DNA from: Methanobacteriota archaeon
Lineage (GTDB): Archaea > Thermoplasmatota > Poseidoniia > Poseidoniales > Poseidoniaceae
Length of the DNA stretch: 14,169 nucleotides
NCBI GenBank assembly: GCA_029979405.1
Contig: JAPOHM010000016.1
Location: 1-14,169, forward strand
Reading direction: 5' to 3'
Part shown: in pieces, positions 1-6,545 of the stretch
Position numbering within the stretch: the first letter of the stretch is position 1
Layout: the number at the start of each line of letters is the position of its first letter
The notes under the pieces: model-generated
Databases searched by the model: none
Seen by the model: the letters and a program-made list of their open reading frames with translations, nothing else
Told to the model about the DNA's origin: nothing
Program-made: the position numbers and the translations under genes

Positions 1-89
1 ATGTTAAATCAATGCTTGAAAAAGCGAAAATCTCGCATCCAGGAAATGAACATGTTAATTCAGCAATTACGCATCTTGGAGTAGTGTGA
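1..89 (+). CDS. C-terminal end of an unidentified protein (partial)
   Basis: The frame whose codons begin at base 3 is open to a TGA at 87-89 and encodes 28 residues ending in THLGVV. This frame reads more like a protein end than the competing frame from the ATG at base 1, which is short and rich in Lys, Gln and Arg. The stop lies 7 nt before the next gene, on the same strand, so it is probably the upstream member of the same transcription unit. Too little remains to identify a family. Confidence 0.5.
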   Translation, partial: VKSMLEKAKISHPGNEHVNSAITHLGVV

Positions 90-96
90 GGGGTCG

Positions 97-666
97 ATGA
101 TGGAAACGCCAGAGTTATCCGTCAACGAACTTGTAATCTTACGTCCGGTGAACCGCAGGATTTTACCCGAAGTAATGGAAGCTTACATAGAAGACCCGAA
201 TGCGGCAAAAGCAGCCTTGCCATGGCTTAGAGAGGGGGAACAAGCAAGAAGCCAAATTGCAGATTTGATGATAGATTTGGAATTACATCGTGATGGAGAT
301 AAGATTCATTTTTGGGCGATTCATTCCCAAGAAGACAACTCATTCGTTGGAATGATAGGTTTTGGAGATGAACTTCAATTAGCCGCTTCAGCCTACAATT
401 TAGGATACTGGGTTAGAAAGAGTTGGAGAAACAAGAAAATAGCCTCCGCCTGCGTTGATGCTATTTTCACCTGGCAGAAAGATAGAACTGAACAATCTTT
501 GATTGAAATCACAGTACATCCTCATAATGAAGCCGGTTTAGCGACCTCAAAATCGATATGTCAGAAATGGAATGGCTTAGCAGTTGAAGGCTATGTCCCG
601 ATTGAGATAGATGGAAGAACCATTCCTCACATATTGCATCTCATTCAGTTGGACAGGGGTGAGTAG
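97..666 (+). CDS. GNAT-family N-acetyltransferase (RimJ/RimL-like)
   Basis: This 189-residue protein has the layout of the RimJ/RimL branch of GNAT acetyltransferases, which move acetyl from acetyl-CoA to an amine. Visible landmarks are an N-terminal LRP strand (residues 15-17), the central NLGYWVRKSW segment (101-110), the acetyl-CoA loop that follows, and the late Asn and Ser of HPHNEAGLATS (131-141). The pyrophosphate-binding loop is degenerate: RNKKIA (111-116) replaces the usual R/Q-x-x-G-x-G/A, with Lys at the first Gly. ATG 97 is preceded by a GAGGGG Shine-Dalgarno-like run. The stop TAG directly abuts the next gene's ATG, so the two are probably translated together. The acceptor is unknown; the neighbours make a sugar amine possible, but RimJ-type enzymes also modify protein N-termini. 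Confidence 0.75.
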   Translation: MMETPELSVNELVILRPVNRRILPEVMEAYIEDPNAAKAALPWLREGEQARSQIADLMIDLELHRDGDKIHFWAIHSQEDNSFVGMIGFGDELQLAASAYNLGYWVRKSWRNKKIASACVDAIFTWQKDRTEQSLIEITVHPHNEAGLATSKSICQKWNGLAVEGYVPIEIDGRTIPHILHLIQLDRGE

Positions 667-1419
667 ATGAAACCGGTCTGGCTGACCGTGGATTCAGATG
701 ATATCCGCCACAAACCAATTTTCCAAGGCCATCCAACTCGTTCTAGGGGAACAAATCTAAGGAATACATCCGATGAATTGAGTTTCGCAATGTCAAGATT
801 CGAAGAATGGCTAGATAAAACCCAAGTTACCCTTACGATATTTGTAATTGCAGATCAGTTAGACGATGAGCAATTCGTTCAATGGCTGTCAAAATTACTC
901 AATAAACATCCACAGGTTACCATAGGGTGTCACGGCCTTACCCACAAATGTTGGTCTGCATATGAAGAAGACTCAGATGGATTTATGGCGGCGCTTTTGG
1001 AAGCCAAAGGGAAGGTCATGAATTTTGCAAAAGCAGCATATAGGCCCTGGTTTAGAGCGCCTGCTGGATATATTGCACCATGGATGGCACCCGTAATTGC
1101 TGAGGCTGGATTTGAGATAGATTCCAGCGTTAATCCTTCTTGGTTAGTTAGGAAAAAGGCCGGTCCTTGGAAAGATTGGAATGCTGTAGAGAAAGCACTA
1201 TACGACTCTGGAGTAAAGAGTATGCCGTGGTTGACAAAGTTTACTTTACCGACATGTGGTCCAGCCCTATCAATTCCTTTTCTGAGATTTAACGCTAAGA
1301 GGGTTTGGAAAAAGCTTGGCCCTTTCGTTTTACCAGATGAGGCGGAGTCAACGATTTACTGGCACATTTTAGATCACGGTCGCAATGATGGTAACTGGAA
1401 ACCGCCATTATTGCTGTAA
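667..1419 (+). CDS. Polysaccharide deacetylase family protein (NodB domain, CE4)
   Basis: This 250-residue protein keeps the CE4/NodB motifs in order: TVDSDD (7-12, motif 1 with the catalytic-base and metal Asp), HGLTH (89-93, the two metal His), RAPAG (130-134, motif 3) and a late His segment, HILDH (233-237). CE4 enzymes use a divalent metal to remove N-acetyl or O-acetyl groups from amino-sugar polymers or lipid-linked sugars. I see no signal peptide, so it may act on a cytoplasmic or membrane-bound precursor. It starts on the base after the GNAT stop, with GGGGTGAG immediately upstream as ribosome site. An acetyltransferase beside a deacetylase and a GT-C-type transferase suggests tailoring of a glycan. 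Substrate unknown. Confidence 0.82.
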   Translation: MKPVWLTVDSDDIRHKPIFQGHPTRSRGTNLRNTSDELSFAMSRFEEWLDKTQVTLTIFVIADQLDDEQFVQWLSKLLNKHPQVTIGCHGLTHKCWSAYEEDSDGFMAALLEAKGKVMNFAKAAYRPWFRAPAGYIAPWMAPVIAEAGFEIDSSVNPSWLVRKKAGPWKDWNAVEKALYDSGVKSMPWLTKFTLPTCGPALSIPFLRFNAKRVWKKLGPFVLPDEAESTIYWHILDHGRNDGNWKPPLLL

Positions 1420-1461
1420 TCTAAACAAAGAACTCAATACCAATTTAGTATAGGGATTGAC

Positions 1462-2913
1462 ATGGAGAAGCGACATTGGAAAATTCTCCTAATTATTGGA
1501 ATACTATTCCATATTATTGCTGCTTACATGATGCCGATTGGATTAGACGCACATGTCCACGCTACATACGTGACAGACCAGATGAATGATGGTGAAGGCG
1601 ACCTTGAATGGGGGGAATTGAGACAGGATTCCAAATTTGGCTCCACCCCTGAAGAGGTTTCTTCAGAAGACAAGTGGTTTGCATGGCACATGATTATGCA
1701 GATTTGGCTTGCAATTTTTGGAGTATCAATTTTATCTATGCACCTACTGTCACTTGCTATCGGACTTGCATGTCTTGCAGTAATCTATTTTGTAACAAAC
1801 TCTCTATTTGGTAAAGATAGGGCCCTAACTGTACCAGCATTAGCCTCCATTTATCCTCCCTTAATTCGAGGTACTGGTAGACTGTACCAAGAAAGTGCAA
1901 TCCTATTGTTAACGAGTTTGGCGATTTATTGTGTAGTGAAAGGATTACAGAACCCTAATCAAAAAAAGTGGTGGATTTTCCCGATAATATCTATTTTCAT
2001 AATTTGCTCTTTCAAAGGGATGCCATTATGGATGGGATTAGTTGCAGTCGCTGGATTTTATTTATCTCAAAAAGTTCAATTCAATTTGATTACCTTTACA
2101 ATTCTCGCATTTTCAACAGAAATCTTTGTAATTTACAGAAACGGTGTGCCTCTGTTAAGTGTAGACGTGATAATCGCGCTAATATCCTCGCTAATCGCCG
2201 CAGTAATATTCCTATACTGTGCAGTTTTGCTCGGTAAGAAAAATCCGAATTTAGAAGACAATAAGGCGATTATTCTACAAAATGGCACTTTTGTTTCACT
2301 TGCTGTTTTGATAGGCTGGGTTGCAGGTTTATGGGTAAGTGAAGCCTATTTCGCTGATTCGGGGATTTTTGAAATATTATTTACATTGCGAAATAATCCA
2401 AGATATCTAACCTTGCTTTTCATACCACTGATTTTCATCCGATTCCTTAATGATGAATCATACAGTCTTATTTCTGACGAAAATCAAAAATTAGCCTACT
2501 CGTTTATTGCCATCATGATCGTCATCAATTTAGCAATATTTTCGGTAACTGTTGGTGAGAGAGGCACACAAATTATCGGCAGTCAACTCAACGGCGAAAT
2601 CGCTGAGGGAGAGGATATACTATTCATTTCAGACTCCGATTTGGCAATGCATCGAATGTATACAATGCACATTACTTTAGACCCAGATAGTGACAAATCA
2701 AACTTGGCAATTTGGAGAACCACAGATAGTGGATGGGAATTAGAACTGACTGAATGCGAAGACTTGAAGGAAATAGCTTGGATTGTTGTCGATTACACGG
2801 GAATTGATACAATACCGGATGGTTGGGAAAGCGTTGAAATCGAAACTGATGATGTAATTAATTTACAATATGGTTTATTGAAGTGGGGTGAAAGTTATGA
2901 TCGGTGCCCTTGA
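1462..2913 (+). CDS. Multi-pass membrane glycosyltransferase, GT-C / GT39-like
   Basis: This 483-residue protein begins with a membrane helix (about 7-25) followed by an external loop carrying GLDAHVHA (27-34), the place where GT-C enzymes hold their catalytic acidic residue (here D29). Roughly ten to twelve hydrophobic segments follow up to about residue 362, including GRLYQESAILLL (139-150), typical of the ArnT/PMT/Dol-P-sugar transferase superfamily. The last 110 or so residues are soluble, acidic and without membrane helices, and resemble nothing I can name. GT-C enzymes use polyprenyl-phosphate sugars on the outer face of the membrane. An AGGGAT site precedes the ATG, and the 42-nt gap upstream shows no clear promoter. 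The 3' end overlaps the next gene by 17 nt. The superfamily call is moderately sure; donor and acceptor are unknown. Confidence 0.62.
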   Translation: MEKRHWKILLIIGILFHIIAAYMMPIGLDAHVHATYVTDQMNDGEGDLEWGELRQDSKFGSTPEEVSSEDKWFAWHMIMQIWLAIFGVSILSMHLLSLAIGLACLAVIYFVTNSLFGKDRALTVPALASIYPPLIRGTGRLYQESAILLLTSLAIYCVVKGLQNPNQKKWWIFPIISIFIICSFKGMPLWMGLVAVAGFYLSQKVQFNLITFTILAFSTEIFVIYRNGVPLLSVDVIIALISSLIAAVIFLYCAVLLGKKNPNLEDNKAIILQNGTFVSLAVLIGWVAGLWVSEAYFADSGIFEILFTLRNNPRYLTLLFIPLIFIRFLNDESYSLISDENQKLAYSFIAIMIVINLAIFSVTVGERGTQIIGSQLNGEIAEGEDILFISDSDLAMHRMYTMHITLDPDSDKSNLAIWRTTDSGWELELTECEDLKEIAWIVVDYTGIDTIPDGWESVEIETDDVINLQYGLLKWGESYDRCP

Positions 2914-3916
2914 AGGTGTAAAAGTACTAGACTTGTCACGAATTTTAGCAGGGCCATATTGTACTCAGATGCTTTCCGACTTAGGAGCTATGGTTACGAA
3001 AGTTGAGGCTCCGTGGGGAGATGATACTAGAGGCTGGGGCCCTCCATTCCTTGATGATGGAACTGCTGCGTACCACCTGTCTTGCAATCGTGGAAAGGAA
3101 ATTATCTTTCACAATTTAAAAGAAGATAAGGATAAAATCCAGCAACTAATTGCAGAATCAGATGTTGTTGTAGAGAATTTCCGTCCCGGACAACTTGAGA
3201 GATTAATTGGACCGATACAGAGCGATGTGATAGTTTGCTCGATTACAGGCTTTGGACAAAGCGGGCCTCGCTCGCAAGACCCGGGCTATGACTTGGCACT
3301 TCAGGCAATGAGTGGAATTATGAGCATGAATGGTGAAGAAAATGGAGGTCCGATAAAAGTCCCAGTAGCCTGGATAGACGTAATAACGGGGTTATATGCC
3401 GGTAATGCAATATTATCTGCACTGTTTTACAAAGAGAGAACCGGGAAATCAACTCATCTAGATATCTCATTATGGGATTGTGCAATAGCTTCATTGGTAA
3501 ACCAGGGGCAGAATCAGTTAATCAGTGGAAAAGATCCACAATTATTGGGTTCAGGCCATCCAAATTTAGTACCATACCAAGCTTTCAAAGCAAGCGATGG
3601 ATATGTTGTAATCGCTGTAGGTTCGGATAGCCAATTTGAAAAATTATGTCTATCCTTTGACATTGAAAACAATTGGAAAACAAATCAAGAAAGAGTAAAT
3701 TCTCGAAAGGAGTTAGTCGAATTGATAGAATCTATCACGTCAGGATATTCTAGAACTGAAATTTGTGAAATGTTGCAAGGAATACCAACATCTCCGATCA
3801 ATAAAATCAGCGAGGCATTAAACGATATCCAAAGCATAGCAAGAGGAGTTGTTACCGAATGGAAAGGTGATCCAGTCCTTGCGAGTCCTCTGCGTTTTAT
3901 TTCAGAAAGAGAATAG
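2897..3916 (+). CDS. Class III CoA-transferase (CaiB/BaiF/Frc family), short form
   Basis: The protein transfers CoA between carboxylic acids through an aspartyl-CoA intermediate. Family landmarks, numbered from ATG 2897, are GVKVLDLSRILAGP (7-20), the KVEAP segment (35-39), NRGKE (64-68), SDVVVENFRPG (88-98), GFGQSGP (118-124), PGYDLALQAMSG (129-140) and AWIDVITG (158-165), in which D161 aligns with the catalytic Asp of formyl-CoA transferase. A GTG at 2888 is in frame, but ATG 2897 lies 6 nt after a GGGGTG ribosome site and matches the usual family start. At 339 residues it is shorter than the usual 380-430: it stops after SPLRFISERE, where relatives continue to a final GEH-type segment. 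Its stop overlaps the fen1 stop region by 15 nt. Acyl substrate unknown. Confidence 0.85.
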   Translation: MIGALEGVKVLDLSRILAGPYCTQMLSDLGAMVTKVEAPWGDDTRGWGPPFLDDGTAAYHLSCNRGKEIIFHNLKEDKDKIQQLIAESDVVVENFRPGQLERLIGPIQSDVIVCSITGFGQSGPRSQDPGYDLALQAMSGIMSMNGEENGGPIKVPVAWIDVITGLYAGNAILSALFYKERTGKSTHLDISLWDCAIASLVNQGQNQLISGKDPQLLGSGHPNLVPYQAFKASDGYVVIAVGSDSQFEKLCLSFDIENNWKTNQERVNSRKELVELIESITSGYSRTEICEMLQGIPTSPINKISEALNDIQSIARGVVTEWKGDPVLASPLRFISERE

Positions 3917-4930
3917 GGATGTTTGGCCACCATCTCGTACTAAACCGGCATCTTTCAGTAAATCGATTGCGTTGTCGAACCTTTTTTGAGAGAATTGTCT
4001 ATCGTCGATTAAGAATTTTTTCAGCCCCTCAACATCAACACTGCCCTGTTTTAGATCCTCATCCGAAACCTCTACTACAGGGTGGTCATGGAAAATTTGT
4101 CTAATCTCGTCCAATCTTTCTGGAATTTCTTTTCCTTTCGCTTCGCAAACGGCTTCAATCGTGCCAAACTCTTTGATCAACTTCAAACCTGTTTTTGGAC
4201 CTATGCCTTTGATTCCTGGGTGAAAATCAGTACCAATCATAATTCCTAAATCGACTAATTGTTCACGACTTAATTCGTGGTCGTTGAGTATTTGAGAGAG
4301 CTCTATTTCTTGGGCTCGAATGATTCTACCCATTCTTTTGCTACCGTCGGAGGTAAGATTTCTAATTACGATTGGGGCGCCGTAAAGTAGGGCATCCCAA
4401 TCTTGAGTAGCGACAACATCCAACTGCCCATTGGCAGCCATAACCGCTGCTTGAGCCTCTCCTTCTGCAGCGGCTCTAAAGGCAGGTATTCCCATCAATT
4501 TCAACATCTCAATAGATTCATCAACCATTTCTGGAGTATATTTTACACATCTCTGAGCCATTTTTTGTGCTGTTGCATAATCTCCCGCTTCAAGTGCAGC
4601 CTTCCACTCCAATTCTGCTTGTTCACGAACAAGCCTCCGAGCGTCCATTTCCTCTTTTTTTAGTTCAGGATGCTTTCCATCGAAAATGAAAACTGGCTTT
4701 ACACCCTTAGAAAGTAGAGTTGAAGCACGAGCTAGGAAACCCATCAAATGAGCTACAACTTTACCATTATCTGCTTTCAATGGCCCTCCATCACCAGTTG
4801 GAGACCTATCTCTAATCGTTGTAAGAAATTGAAACGCTAATAGAAAACTGTCAATTCCAACAATTTTCCCTCGCATTGCTTCCATTGTTGTGTCTTGTGC
4901 AGAAGCAAGGTCTCTTAGATTACAGCCCAT
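3902..4930 (-). CDS. fen: Flap endonuclease 1 (FEN1, archaeal XPG/Rad2 family)
   Basis: FEN1 cuts 5' flaps during Okazaki-fragment maturation and base-excision repair. The 342-residue length is normal for archaea. Metal-site acids are in the expected places: D27 (GIDSF), D84 (FIFDGKHPELK), E156 and E158 (AEGEAQA), D177 and D179 (TQDWDALLYG) and D235 (GTDFHPGIKGIGPKTG, which also carries the helix-hairpin-helix). The protein ends in QTSLFSF, a PCNA-interaction box (QxxLxxF) ending flush with the C-terminus. The reading frame is open farther upstream through the tRNA-Arg gene, but the start at 4930 (MGCNLRDLA) matches the conserved MGv.lrdL beginning of the family, whose N-terminus helps form the active site. 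A weak GGTG site precedes it within a predicted hairpin. It lies 53 nt downstream of tRNA-Arg on the same strand, so co-transcription is plausible. Confidence 0.96.
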   Translation of the reverse strand: MGCNLRDLASAQDTTMEAMRGKIVGIDSFLLAFQFLTTIRDRSPTGDGGPLKADNGKVVAHLMGFLARASTLLSKGVKPVFIFDGKHPELKKEEMDARRLVREQAELEWKAALEAGDYATAQKMAQRCVKYTPEMVDESIEMLKLMGIPAFRAAAEGEAQAAVMAANGQLDVVATQDWDALLYGAPIVIRNLTSDGSKRMGRIIRAQEIELSQILNDHELSREQLVDLGIMIGTDFHPGIKGIGPKTGLKLIKEFGTIEAVCEAKGKEIPERLDEIRQIFHDHPVVEVSDEDLKQGSVDVEGLKKFLIDDRQFSQKRFDNAIDLLKDAGLVRDGGQTSLFSF

Positions 4931-4932
4931 GT

Positions 4933-4971
4933 CACACCGTAGTGTAGGTGGCACTTGAGCCTCACGGCTCA
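4933..4971 (-). promoter_or_regulatory. Two tetraloop hairpins in the fen1 leader
   Basis: The 53-nt spacer between the tRNA-Arg 3' end and the fen1 start, read on the minus strand, can form two small hairpins. The first (4971-4956) is TGAGCC-GTGA-GGCTCA: six perfect pairs with a GNRA loop. The second (4946-4933) is TACAC-TACG-GTGTG: four Watson-Crick pairs plus an outer G-U, closed by C(UACG)G, the classic very stable UNCG loop. The 3' arm of the second contains the only Shine-Dalgarno-like GGTG of fen1, so folding would hide it. The pairing is seen in the sequence; a regulatory or processing role is inference, and small hairpins do arise by chance. Confidence 0.35.
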
Positions 4972-4983
4972 CAGAGAAATTGA

Positions 4984-5060
4984 TGGCGGGCAATGCAGGA
5001 TTCGAACCCACGTCTCCGGCTCCGAAGGCCGGAAGGATATCCAGACTACCCTAATTGCCC
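4984..5060 (-). tRNA. tRNA-Arg (anticodon TCG)
   Basis: On the minus strand the acceptor arms are GGGCAAT at 5060-5054 and ATTGCCC at 4994-4988 (seven pairs), with discriminator G at 4987 and an encoded CCA at 4986-4984. The anticodon arm is CCGGC-CTTCGGA-GCCGG, giving anticodon TCG, which reads CGA. The T arm is GTGGG-TTCGAAT-CCTGC. The D arm keeps the GG pair and A21, with G10-T25 and a 13-22 mismatch. The body is 74 nt without CCA, and there is no intron. It diverges from the ykgJ-like gene and precedes fen1 on the same strand. Confidence 0.97.
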
Positions 5061-5136
5061 TAATCAGGCGAAAAGCCACCCCTTCTTGAACCACACCCTC
5101 GCGTTCATTCAAGTGCTTTCATTGATTGGGAGTTAT
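5061..5136. promoter_or_regulatory. Divergent spacer between tRNA-Arg and the YkgJ-like gene
   Basis: This 76-nt gap lies between two genes reading away from each other, so promoters for both should be in or near it. The + side ends in a GGGAG ribosome site (5128-5132) 4 nt before the ATG. I could not pick a convincing TATA/BRE pair on either strand. Confidence 0.4.
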
Positions 5137-5538
5137 ATGGCCAAGCACTTACCCTGCATTCAAAACGAATGTAGCGCTTGTTGTAGGGAGACAACCATGC
5201 CAATAACCGCTGTTGAAGCGAGTCTTCTTTCCCGTAGAACAGGGCTTGATGAATCTGAGTTCTCAACTAGAGATAGTGAGGGAATACGGAGGTTACTGAA
5301 CAATCAATCGACTAAAGCCTGCGTTTTTTTGGCGACTAACTCTGACGCAAAGGATGCCCCAGGAGTTTGTACAGTGTATGATTACAGACCTGCAGGCTGC
5401 AAAAGTTATCCAATAGTTCTGGATGAAAGCGACTCAGCAATTTTGGATGATTTATGTCCTTATCGAGACCAATTCGATGCTCCTAACGATGAAGATGCCT
5501 TCAATTTGCTTAATTTAGAGGAGAAATTGAAGCAATAA
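5137..5538 (+). CDS. YkgJ-family Cys-cluster protein (putative metal-binding, UPF0153)
   Basis: This 133-residue protein has the signature of the YkgJ/CxxCxxCC family, annotated as a putative zinc- or iron-chelating domain: an N-terminal C7...C12-SA-C15-C16 cluster, C62 and C78, then YDYRPAGCKSYP (81-92, C88) and C97. Eight Cys in 133 residues, with no signal peptide or membrane helix, fits a cytoplasmic metal-binding protein. The family is found in bacteria and archaea, with no settled function. The frame is open upstream through tRNA-Arg; ATG 5137 is chosen because it lies just before the Cys cluster and follows a GGGAG site. Its 3' end overlaps the trmG10 3' end by 29 nt on the opposite strand. 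Confidence 0.82.
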   Translation: MAKHLPCIQNECSACCRETTMPITAVEASLLSRRTGLDESEFSTRDSEGIRRLLNNQSTKACVFLATNSDAKDAPGVCTVYDYRPAGCKSYPIVLDESDSAILDDLCPYRDQFDAPNDEDAFNLLNLEEKLKQ

Positions 5539-6541
5539 TCATTATCCTGCCTAACGATTTATGGACAGGAATAGAATAAGCTGTTTTGATTGTTATCTGT
5601 GGTAAATCGATTTCATAATCGATACATTCATCCAAATTATCTTGTTTTTCGTCGGTTGGCAATATTATTACTAAATTACAATTCAAGCCTTGGGATTGTA
5701 TATTATTCAAGGTGTTATGCAAAAGTGAATCTTCTGCTCTTGAATTTCTACCATAAGGAGGGTCGACGACTATCGCACAGGTGTCAGTTGGAAATTCACA
5801 ACTTGTTGCATCATTTCTTACAACTCTAGCAGAGGTATTTGCCCACTCAATATTTTGATTACTTCCAATTACCATCTCGGGGTCGAAATCAAATCCAAGC
5901 GCGACTCTATTGCTCAATGCGGCTTCGATAACTATCCCTCCTGTTCCACACATTGGGTCAACAACAATTCCTGAATTTATGCCAGCTGCAATATTTACCG
6001 CGGCTCTTGCTAACCTTGGTTCGAGACTTACGGGTCGGAAAAAAGGCCTTTTATTTGCGCGCATCGAGCTCCATCCGTGTTTGCCCGGGCCCGGCCCGAC
6101 CATCCAACCCCAAGCAACGTAATTCGCAGATGCATCAAGAACAACTCCAAATCGCTTTTTTGGGTTTGATAGGTTGAATGTTGAACCCTTATCAAAAAAC
6201 AAGCCTCCAATTTTTTGTTCTATCTCCTTGGTACTAACATCAATTTTACCTTCATGTCTCCAGCATTCGACCGCCATTTCAGATTCCTTTGTTACAATTA
6301 TTCCTGCAAGCAAAGAGTCTACTGAATCCCATTTTGCTAAACCTCCGCCAATTAGAGCACATTCAGCACCAGACATTATTTCAAGTCTTGACCAATCAGT
6401 ATCCCCTACAGCTGTAAGCAATCTTCTCGATTCGTTTCGATTAATTTCAATTTCAGGGAACATGGCTAACGCTTCCTGTCGAGAAATTGCTGGATGCCAA
6501 CCCCGTAAACAGACAACAGGGCCTTCGTGGATAACTTCCAT
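5510..6541 (-). CDS. trmG10: tRNA (guanine-N2)-methyltransferase, Trm-G10/Trm11 type
   Basis: This 343-residue protein resembles archaeal Trm-G10, which uses SAM to make N2-methyl- or N2,N2-dimethylguanosine at position 10 of tRNA. The N-terminal half (about 1-150) is in the position of the THUMP-containing RNA-binding region but is too divergent to confirm by eye. The catalytic half is clear: KRPFFRPVSLEPRLARAAVN (164-183) is the family hallmark, VDPMCGTGG (194-202) is the SAM loop, FDFDPEM (217-223) is the ribose acid, and DPPYGR (260-265) is the N-methylase motif IV. It begins 4 nt after the ribD stop, and its AGGTGA ribosome site contains that stop codon, so the pair is almost certainly one operon. 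Both tRNAs in this window carry G10 on the coding strand and are plausible substrates. Confidence 0.88.
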   Translation of the reverse strand: MEVIHEGPVVCLRGWHPAISRQEALAMFPEIEINRNESRRLLTAVGDTDWSRLEIMSGAECALIGGGLAKWDSVDSLLAGIIVTKESEMAVECWRHEGKIDVSTKEIEQKIGGLFFDKGSTFNLSNPKKRFGVVLDASANYVAWGWMVGPGPGKHGWSSMRANKRPFFRPVSLEPRLARAAVNIAAGINSGIVVDPMCGTGGIVIEAALSNRVALGFDFDPEMVIGSNQNIEWANTSARVVRNDATSCEFPTDTCAIVVDPPYGRNSRAEDSLLHNTLNNIQSQGLNCNLVIILPTDEKQDNLDECIDYEIDLPQITIKTAYSIPVHKSLGRIMIIASISPLN

Positions 6542-6545
6542 TCAA

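Noticed and set aside
1..84. Short frame starting with ATG at base 1
   Set aside because: It competes with a more protein-like frame ending at 89 that is open to the window edge.
2888..2896. GTG start for the CoA-transferase
   Set aside because: The GGGGTG run that would serve as ribosome site overlaps this GTG, whereas ATG 2897 is at proper spacing and matches the family start.
4931..5011. A 27-residue N-terminal extension of FEN1 in the open frame
   Set aside because: It runs into the tRNA-Arg gene, and FEN1 proteins begin at the conserved MG...LRDL, here at 4930.
4993..5136. N-terminal extension of the YkgJ-like protein through tRNA-Arg
   Set aside because: It is translated tRNA sequence; ATG 5137 has a ribosome site and precedes the Cys cluster directly.
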